Source of the DNA: Pseudomonas sp. Root71
Lineage (GTDB): Bacteria; Pseudomonadota; Gammaproteobacteria; Pseudomonadales; Pseudomonadaceae
Length of the DNA: 64,000 nt
Reading direction: 5' to 3'
Assembly (NCBI RefSeq): GCF_001429045.1
Contig: NZ_LMHY01000002.1
Location: forward strand, 124,001 to 188,000
The notes beneath the pieces are model-generated. The model was not told the origin of the DNA. It ran no database searches and worked only from the letters and a program-made list of their open reading frames with translations. How positions within the stretch are numbered: position 1 is the stretch's first letter; each line of letters begins with the position of its first letter. Position numbers and translations under genes: made by a program. Below are positions 8,486 to 18,280 of this stretch, in pieces.

Positions 8486-9453
8486 TACGCCACCTCCTGG
8501 TTCAGCGGGTAGAAGCAGCGAGCGAGGCTGTTGCTTTTCTGGTCAAGGGCCGGACGTTGTTGACGGCAGTTGTCTTTCACGTACGGGCAGCGCGGCGACA
8601 GCAGGCAACCCTGCGGACGGTCGTAGCGACCGGGCACGATGCCCGGCAGGGTCGACAAACGCGCGGCGCCGAGGCTGTGTTCCGGAATCGCCTTGAGCAG
8701 CGCTTCGCTATACGGGTGCGCCGGGATGTCGAACAGTTGCGGCACCTGACCGACTTCGACCGCCTGGCCGGCGTACATCACGCACACGCGCTGGGCGGTT
8801 TCGGCCACGACGGCGAGGTCGTGGGTGATCAGCACCAAGCCCATGTTCTGCTCTTTCTGCAACGCCAGCAGCAGGTCCATGATCTGTGCCTGGATGGTCA
8901 CGTCCAGCGCCGTGGTCGGTTCGTCGGCGATCAGCAGTTTCGGTTCGCCGGCAATCGCCATGGCAATCGCGACACGCTGGCTCATGCCACCGGACAGTTG
9001 ATGCGGGTAAGCGTCCATACGGCTGGCGGCACCCGGGATCTCGACTTTTTCCAGCAGTTCGATGGCGCGTTTGCGGGCCGCCTTGCCGGACATTTTCAGG
9101 TGCAGGCGCAGCACTTCTTCAATCTGGAAGCCGACGGTGTAGCTCGGGTTCAGCGCGGTCATCGGATCCTGGAAGACCATGGACAGGTCTTTACCGACGA
9201 TCTGTCGACGCTGACGATTGTTGAGCTTGAGCATGTTCTTGCCGTCGAAGTTCAGGGCGTCAGCGGTGACGATCCCCGGATGCTCGATCAGGCCCATCAG
9301 CGCCATCATGGTCACGGATTTGCCGGAGCCGGACTCGCCAACGATGGCCAGCACTTCGCCCTTGTCCACTTTCAGGTCGAGGCCATCGACCACTGGCGTG
9401 GCGTTTTTGTCGCCGAAGCGAACGTTGAGATTCTTGATTTCTAGCAGTGACAT
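8485..9453 (-). CDS. dppD: Dipeptide ABC transporter ATPase DppD
   Basis: Partner ATPase of DppF. 322 residues with Walker A GESGSGKS (39-46), signature LSGGMSQR (153-160), Walker [13 protein letters not shown] and the C-terminal Cys-rich oligopeptide-transport domain (CLLSPRCPY). The ATG at 9453 has GAGGAGATTCCC directly before it; the frame upstream to 9498 overlaps dppC and is not used. It overlaps dppF by one base. Confidence 0.93.
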   Translation of the reverse strand: MSLLEIKNLNVRFGDKNATPVVDGLDLKVDKGEVLAIVGESGSGKSVTMMALMGLIEHPGIVTADALNFDGKNMLKLNNRQRRQIVGKDLSMVFQDPMTALNPSYTVGFQIEEVLRLHLKMSGKAARKRAIELLEKVEIPGAASRMDAYPHQLSGGMSQRVAIAMAIAGEPKLLIADEPTTALDVTIQAQIMDLLLALQKEQNMGLVLITHDLAVVAETAQRVCVMYAGQAVEVGQVPQLFDIPAHPYSEALLKAIPEHSLGAARLSTLPGIVPGRYDRPQGCLLSPRCPYVKDNCRQQRPALDQKSNSLARCFYPLNQEVA

Positions 9454-9463
9454 GGGAATCTCC

Positions 9464-10381
9464 TCAGGCGGCGTTCTTGAGTTTCGGGTCCAGCGCATCG
9501 CGCAGGCCGTCGCCCATCAGGTTGATTGCCAGCACGCTGAGCAAAATGGTCAAACCAGGCAGGCTCACCACCCACCAGGCGCGTTCGATGTAGTCGCGGG
9601 CCGAAGCCAGCATGGTGCCCCACTCAGGGGTTGGCGGTTGTACGCCAAGGCCGAGGAAGCCCAGTGCGGCGGCATCGAGGATCGCCGAGGAGAAGCTCAG
9701 GGTGGCCTGAACGATCAGCGGCGCCATGCAGTTGGGTAGCACGGTGACGAACATCAGGCGCGGCAAGCCGGCACCGGCCAGGCGCGCGGCGGTCACGTAG
9801 TCGCGGTTCAGTTCGCCCATCACCGCAGCGCGGGTCAGGCGAACGTACGACGGCAGGGACACCACGGCGATGGCGATCACGGTGTTGATCAGTCCAGGGC
9901 CGAGGATGGCGACGATCGCCACGGCCAGCAACAGGGACGGCAGGGCCAGCATGATGTCCATCAGACGCATGATGGTCGGACCGAGCACGCGCGGGAAGAA
10001 CCCGGCGAACAGGCCCAGCAGGATGCCCGGAATCAGTGACATCACCACCGACGACAAGCCGATCAGCAGCGACAGGCGCGAACCCTGGATCAGTCGCGAC
10101 AGCAGGTCGCGGCCCAGCTCATCGGTACCGAGCAGGAACTGCAGTTGCCCACCTTCGAGCCAGGCTGGCGGGGTCAGCAGGAAATCGCGGTACTGCTCGC
10201 TAGGATCGTGAGGGGCAACCCACGGGGCGAAGATGGCGCAGAAAATCACCAGCAGCATGAACATCAGGCCGGCGACGGCGCCTTTGTTCTTGGAGAACGC
10301 TTGCCAGAATTCTTTGTATGGAGACGGGTACAGCAGGCTTTGATCGACTGCTACCGATGGAATTGGAGTGGTCATGGTCAT
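9464..10381 (-). CDS. dppC: Dipeptide ABC transporter permease DppC
   Basis: 305-residue inner-membrane permease (OppC N-terminal segment, then BPD_transp_1 fold). Six hydrophobic segments, the periplasmic loop containing [15 protein letters not shown] typical of DppC/OppC, and the cytoplasmic coupling loop. Two ATGs lie close together (10381 and 10375); the first is used, four bases after the dppB stop. A shorter product from 10375 is equally possible. Confidence 0.9.
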   Translation of the reverse strand: MTMTTPIPSVAVDQSLLYPSPYKEFWQAFSKNKGAVAGLMFMLLVIFCAIFAPWVAPHDPSEQYRDFLLTPPAWLEGGQLQFLLGTDELGRDLLSRLIQGSRLSLLIGLSSVVMSLIPGILLGLFAGFFPRVLGPTIMRLMDIMLALPSLLLAVAIVAILGPGLINTVIAIAVVSLPSYVRLTRAAVMGELNRDYVTAARLAGAGLPRLMFVTVLPNCMAPLIVQATLSFSSAILDAAALGFLGLGVQPPTPEWGTMLASARDYIERAWWVVSLPGLTILLSVLAINLMGDGLRDALDPKLKNAA

Positions 10382-10385
10382 GATC

Positions 10386-11396
10386 TCAGCGCTGATGACG
10401 GATGCGTGGGTTGGCAAAACCGTAGAGGATGTCCACTACGAAGTTGACCAGAATCACCAGGCAGGCGATTAACAGGATGCCGTTTTGTACGACTGGGTAG
10501 TCCCGGGCACCAATGGCTTCGATCAGCCATTTGCCGATGCCGGGCCACGAGAAGATGGTTTCGGTCAGGACCGCACCGGCCAGCAGGGTGCCGACTTGCA
10601 GGCCGACCACCGTCAGTACCGGGATCAGCGCGTTACGCAGGCCGTGTACGAACACGACGCGCGCCGGCGACAGGCCTTTGGCCTTGGCGGTGCGGATGTA
10701 GTCTTCACGCAGCACTTCGAGCATCGACGAGCGGGTCATCCGCGCGATCACTGCCAGCGGAATGGTGCCGAGCACAATGGCCGGCAGGATCAGGTGGTGC
10801 AGGGCGTCGAAGAAGGCGTCCGGCTCGTCGGCCAGCAGCGTGTCGATCAGCATGAAGCCGGTGCGCGGCTCGATGTCGTAGAGCAGGTCGATCCGCCCGG
10901 ACACCGGGGTCCAGCCCAGGCTCACCGAGAAGAACATGATCAGGATCAGGCCCCACCAGAAGATCGGCATCGAGTATCCCGCCAGGGAGACACCCATCAC
11001 CCCATGGTCGAACAGGGATCCTCGCTTGAGTGCCGCGATCACCCCGGCCAGAAGGCCCAGGATGCCGGCGAACAACAGGGCGGCCATGGACAGTTCCAGG
11101 GTCGCGGGGAACAGGGAGGTGAATTCGCTCCACACACTTTCACGGGTACGCAGGGATTCCCCGAGATCGCCGTGGGCCAGCTTGCCGATGTAATCCAGGT
11201 ACTGGGCATACAGGGGTTTGTTCAGACCTAGGCGTTCCATTGCCTGAGCGTGCATTTCGGGATCGACCCTGCGTTCTCCCATCATGACTTCCACGGGGTC
11301 GCCCGGGATCATGCGAATCAACGCGAAAGTCAGCAGGGTGATGCCGAAGAACGTGGGGATCAATAACCCCAGTCGGCGGGCAATAAAACTAAACAT
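10386..11396 (-). CDS. dppB: Dipeptide ABC transporter permease DppB
   Basis: 336-residue permease with the N-terminal OppB/DppB segment (MFSFIARRLGLLIPTFFG) and six membrane spans; pairs with DppC. The ATG lies 72 bases after the stop of the adjacent binding-protein gene, with a stem-loop in the gap. It opens the dppBCDF run, whose genes are spaced by 4-10 bases or overlap. Confidence 0.93.
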   Translation of the reverse strand: MFSFIARRLGLLIPTFFGITLLTFALIRMIPGDPVEVMMGERRVDPEMHAQAMERLGLNKPLYAQYLDYIGKLAHGDLGESLRTRESVWSEFTSLFPATLELSMAALLFAGILGLLAGVIAALKRGSLFDHGVMGVSLAGYSMPIFWWGLILIMFFSVSLGWTPVSGRIDLLYDIEPRTGFMLIDTLLADEPDAFFDALHHLILPAIVLGTIPLAVIARMTRSSMLEVLREDYIRTAKAKGLSPARVVFVHGLRNALIPVLTVVGLQVGTLLAGAVLTETIFSWPGIGKWLIEAIGARDYPVVQNGILLIACLVILVNFVVDILYGFANPRIRHQR

Positions 11397-11429
11397 CGTG
11401 TGTTGTACCTCATCAGCCGGTTAGGCGTG

Positions 11430-11458
11430 CCCGGCATGCCTGGGTCAGGAATGCCGGG
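11430..11458. promoter_or_regulatory. Intercistronic stem-loop between dppA and dppB
   Basis: Perfect 8-bp inverted repeat CCCGGCAT / ATGCCGGG with a 13-base loop. On the transcribed minus strand no U-run follows, so it is more likely an RNA-stabilising 3' structure, which would keep binding-protein mRNA more abundant than permease mRNA, than a terminator. Confidence 0.45.
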
Positions 11459-11468
11459 AGTTTTCTTA

Positions 11469-13064
11469 TTACTTCACCTGGGTGGTGGCGAAGTTATTCG
11501 TGGTCAGGGGGCTAATGTGATAGCCCTCTACGTTGTTGCGCATTGCGGTAAACATTCTAGTGTGGGCCAAGCTGATCCACGGTTGGTCCTGGTTGAAAAT
11601 AAGCTGGGCCTGCTCGTACAGGGCTGCACGCTCGGCCGGGTCGGTTTTTTCCCGGGCCTGATCGATCAGGGCCTGGAACTTGTCATTGCACCAGCGGGCG
11701 TAGTTTTCGCCGTTCTTGGCCGCTTCACAACTGAGCATAGGCGTCAGGAAGTTATCCGGGTCGCCGTTATCGCCCGCCCATCCGGCGGAAACCATGTCGT
11801 GCTCGCCGTTTTTCGCGCGTTTGAGCATTTCGCCCCATTCCATCACGCGAATGTCGATCTTGATCCCGACCTTGGCCAGGTCGGCCTGCATCATCTGCGC
11901 ACCGAGCATCGGGTTCGGGTTGGTTGCACCGCCTCCGTTGCGGGTGAACAGGGTGAAGGTGGTGCCTTCCGGTACGCCGGCTTCCTTGAGCAGGGCACGG
12001 GCCTTGTCCAGATCGCGGACCGGGTTCTTCAGGGTGTGGTTGTAGCCCAGCAGGGTGTCCGGGAACGGGTTGACGGCGGCTGTTGCATTGCCCTTGCCGA
12101 ACAGCGCGTTGACAGCCGCTTCCTTGTCGAAGGCGATGTCGATGGCTTTACGCACCCGTACATCGCTAAGGTACTTGTGCGTGGTGTTGATGGCGATGTA
12201 CGCGACGGTCATCGCATTCAGCTCATCGACTTTCAGCTTGTCGTCTTTCCTGATGCTCGGAATGTCATCCGGTTTTGGATACAGCGCGACCTGGCACTCG
12301 TTGGCCTTGAGCTTCTGCAGGCGCACGTTGTTGTCGGTGGCGATGGCCAGGATCAGCGCATCAGCCGGAGGCTTGCCTCGGAAGTAGTCCGGGTTGGCCT
12401 TGAAGCGAACCTGGGCGTCCTTGTTGTAGCGCTGGAAGACGAACGGGCCGGTGCCGACCGGCTTGTTGTTCAGGTCGCCGGTCTTGTTGGCCTTGAGCAA
12501 CTGGTCGGCGTACTCGGCGGAGTAGATCGACGAGAAGGCCATGGCGATGTCGGCCAGGAACGGCGCTTCGCGACGGGTCAGGGTGAACTTGACCGTGTTG
12601 TCGTCGACTTTCTCGACGCTTTTCAGCAGTTCCTTGAAGCCCATGCTTTCAAAGTACGGGAAGCCCACGCTCGACAGTTTGTGCCATGGATGATTCGGGT
12701 CCAGCTGGCGCTGGAAACTCCAGACCACGTCGTCGGCATTCATGTCGCGGGTCGGCTTGAAGTATTCGGTGGTGTGGAACTTGACGCCTTTACGCAGATG
12801 AAACGTGTAGCTCAGACCGTCTTCGCTGATGTCCCAGGAATCGGCCAGTGCCGGAATCACTTCGGTGGTACCGGGCTTGAAGTCTGCCAGGCGATTGAAG
12901 ATGGTTTCGGCCACCGCATCGGCTGTGACTGCAGTCGTGTACTGGACCATGTCGAAGCCTTCGGGGCTGTTTTCGGTACAAACCACCAGGGGTTTGGCCG
13001 AGACACCAACAGCGACACTGAGCAACGCAGCCGCGATGGCCGCACGTAGGGGAAGCATTTTCAT
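11469..13064 (-). CDS. dppA: Periplasmic dipeptide-binding protein (third paralogue, directly before dppB)
   Basis: 531 residues, SBP_bac_5 family. The signal peptide (start MKMLPLRAAIAA, cleavage after VGVSA) is followed by the mature N-terminus KPLVVCTENSPEGFD and the family motifs around KFHTTEYFKPTRDMNADDV. Start ATG at 13064 with AGAGG upstream; a second in-frame ATG lies six bases later. It is the binding protein most closely linked to the permeases and is clearly more diverged than the two paralogues at 14751 and 16655, suggesting a different peptide range. The position matches dppA4 of the P. aeruginosa dpp locus (from memory, not checked). Confidence 0.9.
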   Translation of the reverse strand: MKMLPLRAAIAAALLSVAVGVSAKPLVVCTENSPEGFDMVQYTTAVTADAVAETIFNRLADFKPGTTEVIPALADSWDISEDGLSYTFHLRKGVKFHTTEYFKPTRDMNADDVVWSFQRQLDPNHPWHKLSSVGFPYFESMGFKELLKSVEKVDDNTVKFTLTRREAPFLADIAMAFSSIYSAEYADQLLKANKTGDLNNKPVGTGPFVFQRYNKDAQVRFKANPDYFRGKPPADALILAIATDNNVRLQKLKANECQVALYPKPDDIPSIRKDDKLKVDELNAMTVAYIAINTTHKYLSDVRVRKAIDIAFDKEAAVNALFGKGNATAAVNPFPDTLLGYNHTLKNPVRDLDKARALLKEAGVPEGTTFTLFTRNGGGATNPNPMLGAQMMQADLAKVGIKIDIRVMEWGEMLKRAKNGEHDMVSAGWAGDNGDPDNFLTPMLSCEAAKNGENYARWCNDKFQALIDQAREKTDPAERAALYEQAQLIFNQDQPWISLAHTRMFTAMRNNVEGYHISPLTTNNFATTQVK

Positions 13065-13093
13065 CAAGAACCCTCTGCAATCAGTTAAAGGAC

Positions 13094-13135
13094 AAAAGCC
13101 GAACGGCCGATCCGTCATTGAATCAGCCGTTCGGC
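13094..13135 (-). terminator. Terminator after the OprD-family porin gene
   Basis: Perfect 10-bp stem GCCGAACGGC / GCCGTTCGGC (13098-13107 with 13126-13135). On the minus strand it is followed by TTTTGTCC, just past the porin stop codon. Confidence 0.7.
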
Positions 13136-13142
13136 ACGGGCA

Positions 13143-14576
13143 TTACAGGATGTTGAACGGAACCGTGGTCACGAGACGGAACTCGTTGATGCTGCCATCA
13201 GCCTGGTTTTCGCTGGCACGGTGAGCGGTGTAGGTGCCGCGAATCGTGGTGGCCTTGAGCGGGCCGCTCTGCACGGCGTAGGTCGCGCCGATGCCGTATT
13301 CATAGTGGTGTTCGCCATCCTGGGACTGGATGCCATCGTAACCCTTGCCTGCCACGCCGCCGTTGCCGGTGTAGTGAGTACCGTCGATACCCCAGCCGCG
13401 AGCCTGGTAGATGTTGAACTTCAGGCCTGGCACGCCGTATTCGGCCATGTTCAGACCGTAGGCAACCTGGAACGATTTTTCGTTCGGGCCGTTGAAGTCC
13501 GACAGCAGGGAGTTGGCCAGGTAGATACCGTTGGTTTCGTGCAGGTAGTCGAAGTACTCGTTACCGTTCACTTCCTGATACGAGAGGGTCAGGGTATGGG
13601 CCTGGTGGGTCAGGCCGAACGACAGCGAGTAGGTGTCGTTGTCGATATCGCCGATCAGGGCTTTACCGGTTTCCTTGGTTTTGTAGTAGTTCAGGCCGGT
13701 GGTCAGGCTCAATACCTGGCTGTCGCCCAGTACGTGGGAGGCGCCGAAGTAGTACTGGTTCCAGATGTCTTCAGCCTGGGTCGCCCAGAGGCTGGTGGTC
13801 AGGCTGGCAAATGGGGTGTAGGTGATACCGCCGGTGTGAACGTGGTCGGTTTCGACGATGCCGTTGGCGTATTCGGTGCGGAATTTGCGCTGGCTTTCTT
13901 CGGTACGCGGTGAGTTGCGGTCGAAGGTGGCCAGGTCGAAGGCCAGGTTGTTCAGCTCTTCGCTGTGCAGGGCCACGCCCTGGAAGCTTGAAGGCAGTGC
14001 ACGGTTACCGATTACGTCGACCATCGGGCTGCTGAAGTTCATGCGGCCGGCGGTCAGGGTGCTGTTGGAAACACGGGCCTTGACGTTGGCCAGGCCCAGT
14101 TTGCTCCACTGGCCTTGAGCGTCGCCGCCCTCTTTGGTCAGGGTACGGTTGTTGCCCGCGCCTGGACGACTGCCTGGTGCGCCGCCGTTGTTCGACGCCA
14201 GGTCTTTGCGGTCCTGGTCCAGGGCGATGGCGTTGTACGCCGCCACTTCAGTGCTGAAGCCCACGGTGCCTTCGGTGAAGCCCGAGTTGTACTTGAGGAT
14301 GGTGCCCTGGACCCAGTTGATCCGGCGATCGGTCGGGGTCGAAACGCCGTCTTTTTTGTAGGCGAATTTGGCGCCGCGGTGCAGTTGCTCATTGGCGTAC
14401 CAGTTACGCGTGGTGCCGGTGATCGACTGGCCTTCGACAAAGCCAGTGGCTTCGCTCTGGGCGTTTTTCTCGTTCACGGTAACCGGGGTGAAAGCCTGGC
14501 TTTGGGTTTCTGCGTAAGCCGTGGCGGTTACGCTGCTGATGGCCAAGGCCAATAACGCGGTGCTGCTCAGTTTCAT
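13143..14576 (-). CDS. opdP: OprD-family outer-membrane porin, peptide-type (OpdP/OpdD-like)
   Basis: 477 residues: signal peptide (cleavage after ATAYA) and an 18-strand OprD-type barrel ending in the hydrophobic C-terminus FRLVTTVPFNIL expected of outer-membrane proteins. OprD-family porins admit specific small solutes; the location among dipeptide-binding proteins and dpp permeases points to peptides as cargo, as for OpdP in P. aeruginosa. The gene has a good ribosome site (TAAGGAG seven bases before the ATG), its own terminator and a palindromic candidate operator upstream, so it may be controlled separately. The symbol rests on context and similarity from memory. Confidence 0.85.
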   Translation of the reverse strand: MKLSSTALLALAISSVTATAYAETQSQAFTPVTVNEKNAQSEATGFVEGQSITGTTRNWYANEQLHRGAKFAYKKDGVSTPTDRRINWVQGTILKYNSGFTEGTVGFSTEVAAYNAIALDQDRKDLASNNGGAPGSRPGAGNNRTLTKEGGDAQGQWSKLGLANVKARVSNSTLTAGRMNFSSPMVDVIGNRALPSSFQGVALHSEELNNLAFDLATFDRNSPRTEESQRKFRTEYANGIVETDHVHTGGITYTPFASLTTSLWATQAEDIWNQYYFGASHVLGDSQVLSLTTGLNYYKTKETGKALIGDIDNDTYSLSFGLTHQAHTLTLSYQEVNGNEYFDYLHETNGIYLANSLLSDFNGPNEKSFQVAYGLNMAEYGVPGLKFNIYQARGWGIDGTHYTGNGGVAGKGYDGIQSQDGEHHYEYGIGATYAVQSGPLKATTIRGTYTAHRASENQADGSINEFRLVTTVPFNIL

Positions 14577-14658
14577 GGGTAAAGCTCCTTACTTTCTTTT
14601 TTTTATGCCGGTCTTTTTTTGTGATCCGGCTATTGGTTTAGAACTCATTCAAGGCATC

Positions 14659-14670
14659 GCAAACGTTTGC
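14659..14670. promoter_or_regulatory. Palindrome GCAAACGTTTGC upstream of the porin gene (LacI-family-like operator)
   Basis: Perfect 12-bp palindrome with central CG, 83 bases before the porin ATG. The form matches operators of LacI-family repressors such as PurR. No LacI-family regulator is encoded in this window, so the binding protein is unknown. Confidence 0.4.
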
Positions 14671-14750
14671 TGTCGGCCAAATTGACAAAAGACGGCAAAG
14701 CGTCTGCGTGAGGGCGGAAAATCCGCCCCCCGGCATTTCTGGCTAATCGG

Positions 14751-16352
14751 TTATTTTTCGATGCTGACACCCGAGAAAACATTGCGACCGAACGGGCTCA
14801 CCTTGAACCCTTCGATTTTGGCGCTCAGCGGCTGGTTGACCGTTGAGTGGGCGACCGGCGTGATCGGTACCTGCTGCTTGAGGTACTGCTGCGCCTGTTT
14901 GTAGAGCAGGGTGCGCTGTTCACGGTCGGTGACGACCTTGGCCTGCTTGATCAGCTTGTCGTAGGCCGGATCACACCACATCGAGTAGTTGTTGCCGCCA
15001 ATGGCGTCGCAGCTGTAGAGCGTGCCCAGCCAGTTGTCCGGATCACCGTTGTCACCGGTCCAGCCGATCAGGCTGATGTCGTGCTCGCCATTCTTGGTGC
15101 GCTTGATGTACTCGCCCCACTCATAGCTGACGATCTTGACCTTGAGGCCGATCTTCGCCCAGTCAGCCTGGAGCATCTCGGCCATCAACTTGGCGTTGGG
15201 GTTGTACGGACGCTGGACTGGCATGGCCCAGAGGGTGATCTCGGTACCTTCCTTGACGCCAGCAGCCTTGAGCAGCTCCTTGGCTTTTTCCGGGTTGTAG
15301 GCGGCGTCCTTGATCGTGTCGTCGTAGGACCATTGGGTTGGCGGCATGGCGTTGACCGCCAGTTGCCCCGCGCCCTGGTAGACGGCATTGAGAATGCCTT
15401 GCTTGTTCACCGCCATGTCCAGCGCCTGGCGCACTTCGAGCTGGTCGAAGGGTTTGTGGCGCACGTTGTAGGCGATGTAGCCGAGGTTGAAGCCAGGCTT
15501 CTCGATCAGTTGCAGGGCCGGGTCGCTCTTCAGCGCGGTTACATCGGCAGGGCGTGGATGCAAGGTGATCTGGCACTCGCCGGCCTTGAGTTTCTGCACG
15601 CGCACCGAGGCGTCGGTGTTGATGGCGAAAATCAGGTTGTCGAGCTTGACCCGGCTCGGGTCCCAGTAATGCTGGTTGCCGGTGTAACGGATGTTCGAGT
15701 CTTTCTGGTAGCTCTTGAACACGAACGGCCCGGTGCCGATCGGCTTCTGGTTGATGTCGCTCGGCTTGCCCTCGGCCAGCAGCTTGTCGGCGTATTCGGC
15801 CGAAAGGATGGCGGCGAAGCTCATGGCGATGTTCTGGATGAACGCGGCGTCCACGCTATTGAGCGTAAAGACCACGGTCAGCGGCCCGGTCTTTTCGACC
15901 TTGGCGATGTTCTTGTTCAGGCTCATGCCGTTGAAGTACGGAAACTCTGTCGGATAAGCCTTACGGAAAGGTTGTTGCGGGTCGAGCATGCGATTGAACG
16001 TGAACAACACGTCATCGGCGTTGAAGTCCCGGGTCGGCGTGAAGTATTTGGTGGTATGAAACTTCACCCCTTCGCGCAGGTGGAAGGTGTATTTGAGGCC
16101 GTCCTCGGAAATATCCCAGCTCGTGGCCAGGCCCGGTACGACGTTGGTCGCGCCTTTTTCAAACTCTGCCAATCGGTTGTATAGCGGCTCGGCGGCGTCG
16201 TTGTCAGTCGCAGTGGTGTACTGCGCCGTGTCGAAACCGGCGGGGCTGCCTTCGGAGCAGAACACCAGGCTGTTGTTGGCGGCCTGGCTGATGGAAGTGG
16301 CGCCCAACAGACCGGTGCCCAGCAAAGCGGATAAAACCAGGGTATGGCGCAT
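14751..16352 (-). CDS. Periplasmic dipeptide-binding protein (second paralogue)
   Basis: 533 residues, SBP_bac_5 family. Signal peptide MRHTLVLSALLG... cleaved near SQAAN, mature start NSLVFCSEGSPAGFD. Nearly collinear with the protein at 16655-18280 (shared segments include AGVKEGTEI, MPVQRPYNPNAKLMAEML and YEWGEYIKR), so the two look like a tandem duplication. The ATG at 16352 is preceded by AAAAGGAAGC; the frame open to 16382 would translate this ribosome site and is rejected. It lies between the first paralogue and the porin. Confidence 0.9.
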   Translation of the reverse strand: MRHTLVLSALLGTGLLGATSISQAANNSLVFCSEGSPAGFDTAQYTTATDNDAAEPLYNRLAEFEKGATNVVPGLATSWDISEDGLKYTFHLREGVKFHTTKYFTPTRDFNADDVLFTFNRMLDPQQPFRKAYPTEFPYFNGMSLNKNIAKVEKTGPLTVVFTLNSVDAAFIQNIAMSFAAILSAEYADKLLAEGKPSDINQKPIGTGPFVFKSYQKDSNIRYTGNQHYWDPSRVKLDNLIFAINTDASVRVQKLKAGECQITLHPRPADVTALKSDPALQLIEKPGFNLGYIAYNVRHKPFDQLEVRQALDMAVNKQGILNAVYQGAGQLAVNAMPPTQWSYDDTIKDAAYNPEKAKELLKAAGVKEGTEITLWAMPVQRPYNPNAKLMAEMLQADWAKIGLKVKIVSYEWGEYIKRTKNGEHDISLIGWTGDNGDPDNWLGTLYSCDAIGGNNYSMWCDPAYDKLIKQAKVVTDREQRTLLYKQAQQYLKQQVPITPVAHSTVNQPLSAKIEGFKVSPFGRNVFSGVSIEK

Positions 16353-16654
16353 AACGCTTCCTTTTCTCTCAAATGTTGTCAATGAGCCGCCGTCCCGTGC
16401 GCGGACGTAGAGGCATCACTGATTTCAAACCATGCACACAGCAGTAACCGATGACCCACGCGTGCACTGGTCAGATCCCGACGGTATGAGCCATGGGTCC
16501 GGCAGTAAATGCGTAGAGTCCTAAAGACTCGTAGGAAATGGCAACGCGTCCTCGCCCGATGCTGTAGTCAGCTGCGGATTAGGATGTAGGCGAATTCCTG
16601 CTTTCTCGGAAGATAAAGCAACGGCGACGTCAGGAACGTCGCCGTTGCAAAATC
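16353..16654. other. Intergenic region between the two upstream binding-protein genes
   Basis: About 300 bases. The part next to 16655 carries the terminator described separately; the rest (16380-16610) should hold the promoter of the second paralogue. Nothing else is recognised beyond a small repeat GAGTC-N5-GACTC near 16520. Confidence 0.5.
16614..16648 (-). terminator. Terminator after the first dipeptide-binding-protein gene
   Basis: Perfect 13-bp stem (16618-16630 with 16636-16648; arms GCAACGGCGACGT / ACGTCGCCGTTGC) with a 5-base loop. On the minus strand TTTATCTT follows. It begins seven bases past the stop codon, so the first paralogue is probably its own transcript. Confidence 0.75.
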
Positions 16655-18280
16655 TTATTTGCTGACGCTGACGCCGTAGAAGGAGTTCAAGCCAAATGGG
16701 CTGATCTTGAAGTCCTGCACGTTGGCGCGCATGGGTTGGAACACCGTCGAGTGAGCGATAGGTGTCATAGGCACGGCATCCTTGAGGACGTGTTGCGCCT
16801 GTTTGTACAGTTCGGTGCGTTTGCCTTGGTCCGAAGTGCGCTTGGCTTGCTTGACGATGTCGTCAAACTTCTTGTCGCACCATTTGGAGAAGTTGTTGCC
16901 TTCCAGCGAGTCGCAGCCGAACAGAACGTTCAGCCAGTTGTCCGGATCACCATTGTCACCGCTCCAGCCAATCAGCATCGCCTGGTTCTCGCCACCTTTG
17001 GAGCGCTTGATGTACTCGCCCCACTCGTAGCTCTGGATCTTGACCTTGAGGCCGATCTTGGACCAGTCGGACTGCAGCATTTCTGCCATCAGCTTGGCGT
17101 TCGGGTTGTAAGGACGCTGTACCGGCATCGCCCAGAGAACGATTTCGGTGCCCTCTTTGACGCCGGCTTCCTTGAGCAGCTCTTTGGCTTTCTCAGGGTT
17201 GTACGGCGCATCCTTGATGGTGGTGTCGTAGGACCACTGGGTTGGAGGCATGGCGTTGACGGCCAGTTGGCCGGCGCCCTGGTACACGGAGTCGATGATC
17301 TGTTGCTTGTTGACCGCCATGTCCATTGCCTGGCGTACCTTCAGGTCAGCCAGCGGGTTCGCATCGGTTTGTCCCTTGACCTTGGGCATCACGTTGTAGG
17401 CGATGTAACCGAGGTTGAAACCAGCCTGGTCAGGCAGCTTCAGGGTCTTGTCTTCGCGCAGTGCCTTCAGGTCGGCCGGACGAGGGAACAGGGTGACCTG
17501 GCACTCGTTCTTCTTCAGCTTCTGGATACGTACCGATGGGTCGGTGGTGATGGCGAAGATCAGGTTGTCGATCTTCACGTCGTCAGGCTTCCAGTAGTCC
17601 TTGTTCCCGGTGTAGCGGATGTTGGAGTCTTTCTGGTAGCTCTTGAACACGAACGGGCCAGTACCAACCGGCTTCTGGTTGATGTCGGCGGCCTTGCCTT
17701 CCTTGAGCAGCTGGGCAGCGTACTCGGCGGACTGGATCGAGGCGAAGCTCATGGCCATGTTCTGGATGAACGCGGCATCAACGTCCTTGAGGGTGAACTT
17801 GACAGTCTTGTCGTCGACTTTATCGATCTTGGTGATGTTGGTATCCATCCCCATGTCAGTGAAGTACGGGAATTCGGTCGGGTACGCTTTGCGGAACGGG
17901 TCATCCTTGTTAATCATGCGATTAAAGGTGAACAGCACGTCGTCGGCGTTGAACTCACGAGTTGGCTTGAAGTACGGCGTGGTATGGAACTTGACGCCTT
18001 CACGCAGGTGGAAGGTGTAGGTCAGGCCGTCATCGGAGACGTCCCAGCTGGTCGCCAGTCCAGGAATTACCGCGGTGCCGCCGCGCTCGAACTGCGTCAG
18101 GCGGTTGAACATGGTTTCTGCAGAGGCGTCGAAGTCGGTTCCGGTGGTGTATTGACCTGGATCGAAACCGGCCGGGCTCCCTTCGGAGCAGAACACCAGG
18201 TTAGTCGCTGCTTGGGCGAACGGTGCGCTGGCTAACAAGCTTGCGCCAACTAAGAACGGAATGACCGCGTGTTTAAGCAT
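16655..18280 (-). CDS. Periplasmic dipeptide-binding protein (first paralogue)
   Basis: 541 residues, SBP_bac_5 family of di- and oligopeptide-binding proteins. Signal peptide MLKHAVIPFLVGASLLAS..., cleavage near PFAQAA, mature start TNLVFCSEGSPAGFD. ATG at 18280 with GAGG six bases upstream; the longer frame to 18409 has no similarity to the family. It is the first gene of the dpp locus, followed by a strong terminator, and is the closest relative of the adjacent second paralogue. Upstream are three phased 11-base repeats that may be regulator sites. Corresponds in position to dppA3 of P. aeruginosa (inference). Confidence 0.9.
   Translation of the reverse strand: MLKHAVIPFLVGASLLASAPFAQAATNLVFCSEGSPAGFDPGQYTTGTDFDASAETMFNRLTQFERGGTAVIPGLATSWDVSDDGLTYTFHLREGVKFHTTPYFKPTREFNADDVLFTFNRMINKDDPFRKAYPTEFPYFTDMGMDTNITKIDKVDDKTVKFTLKDVDAAFIQNMAMSFASIQSAEYAAQLLKEGKAADINQKPVGTGPFVFKSYQKDSNIRYTGNKDYWKPDDVKIDNLIFAITTDPSVRIQKLKKNECQVTLFPRPADLKALREDKTLKLPDQAGFNLGYIAYNVMPKVKGQTDANPLADLKVRQAMDMAVNKQQIIDSVYQGAGQLAVNAMPPTQWSYDTTIKDAPYNPEKAKELLKEAGVKEGTEIVLWAMPVQRPYNPNAKLMAEMLQSDWSKIGLKVKIQSYEWGEYIKRSKGGENQAMLIGWSGDNGDPDNWLNVLFGCDSLEGNNFSKWCDKKFDDIVKQAKRTSDQGKRTELYKQAQHVLKDAVPMTPIAHSTVFQPMRANVQDFKISPFGLNSFYGVSVSK

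Noticed and set aside
14712..14728. GGGCGGA-AAA-TCCGCCC hairpin after the second dipeptide-binding-protein gene as a terminator
   Set aside because: No U-run follows on the transcribed minus strand; the stem is only seven base pairs.
16500..16560. Possible tRNA-like fold in the gap between binding-protein genes
   Set aside because: Only a five-base repeat GAGTC/GACTC is present; no acceptor, T-loop or anticodon arms.
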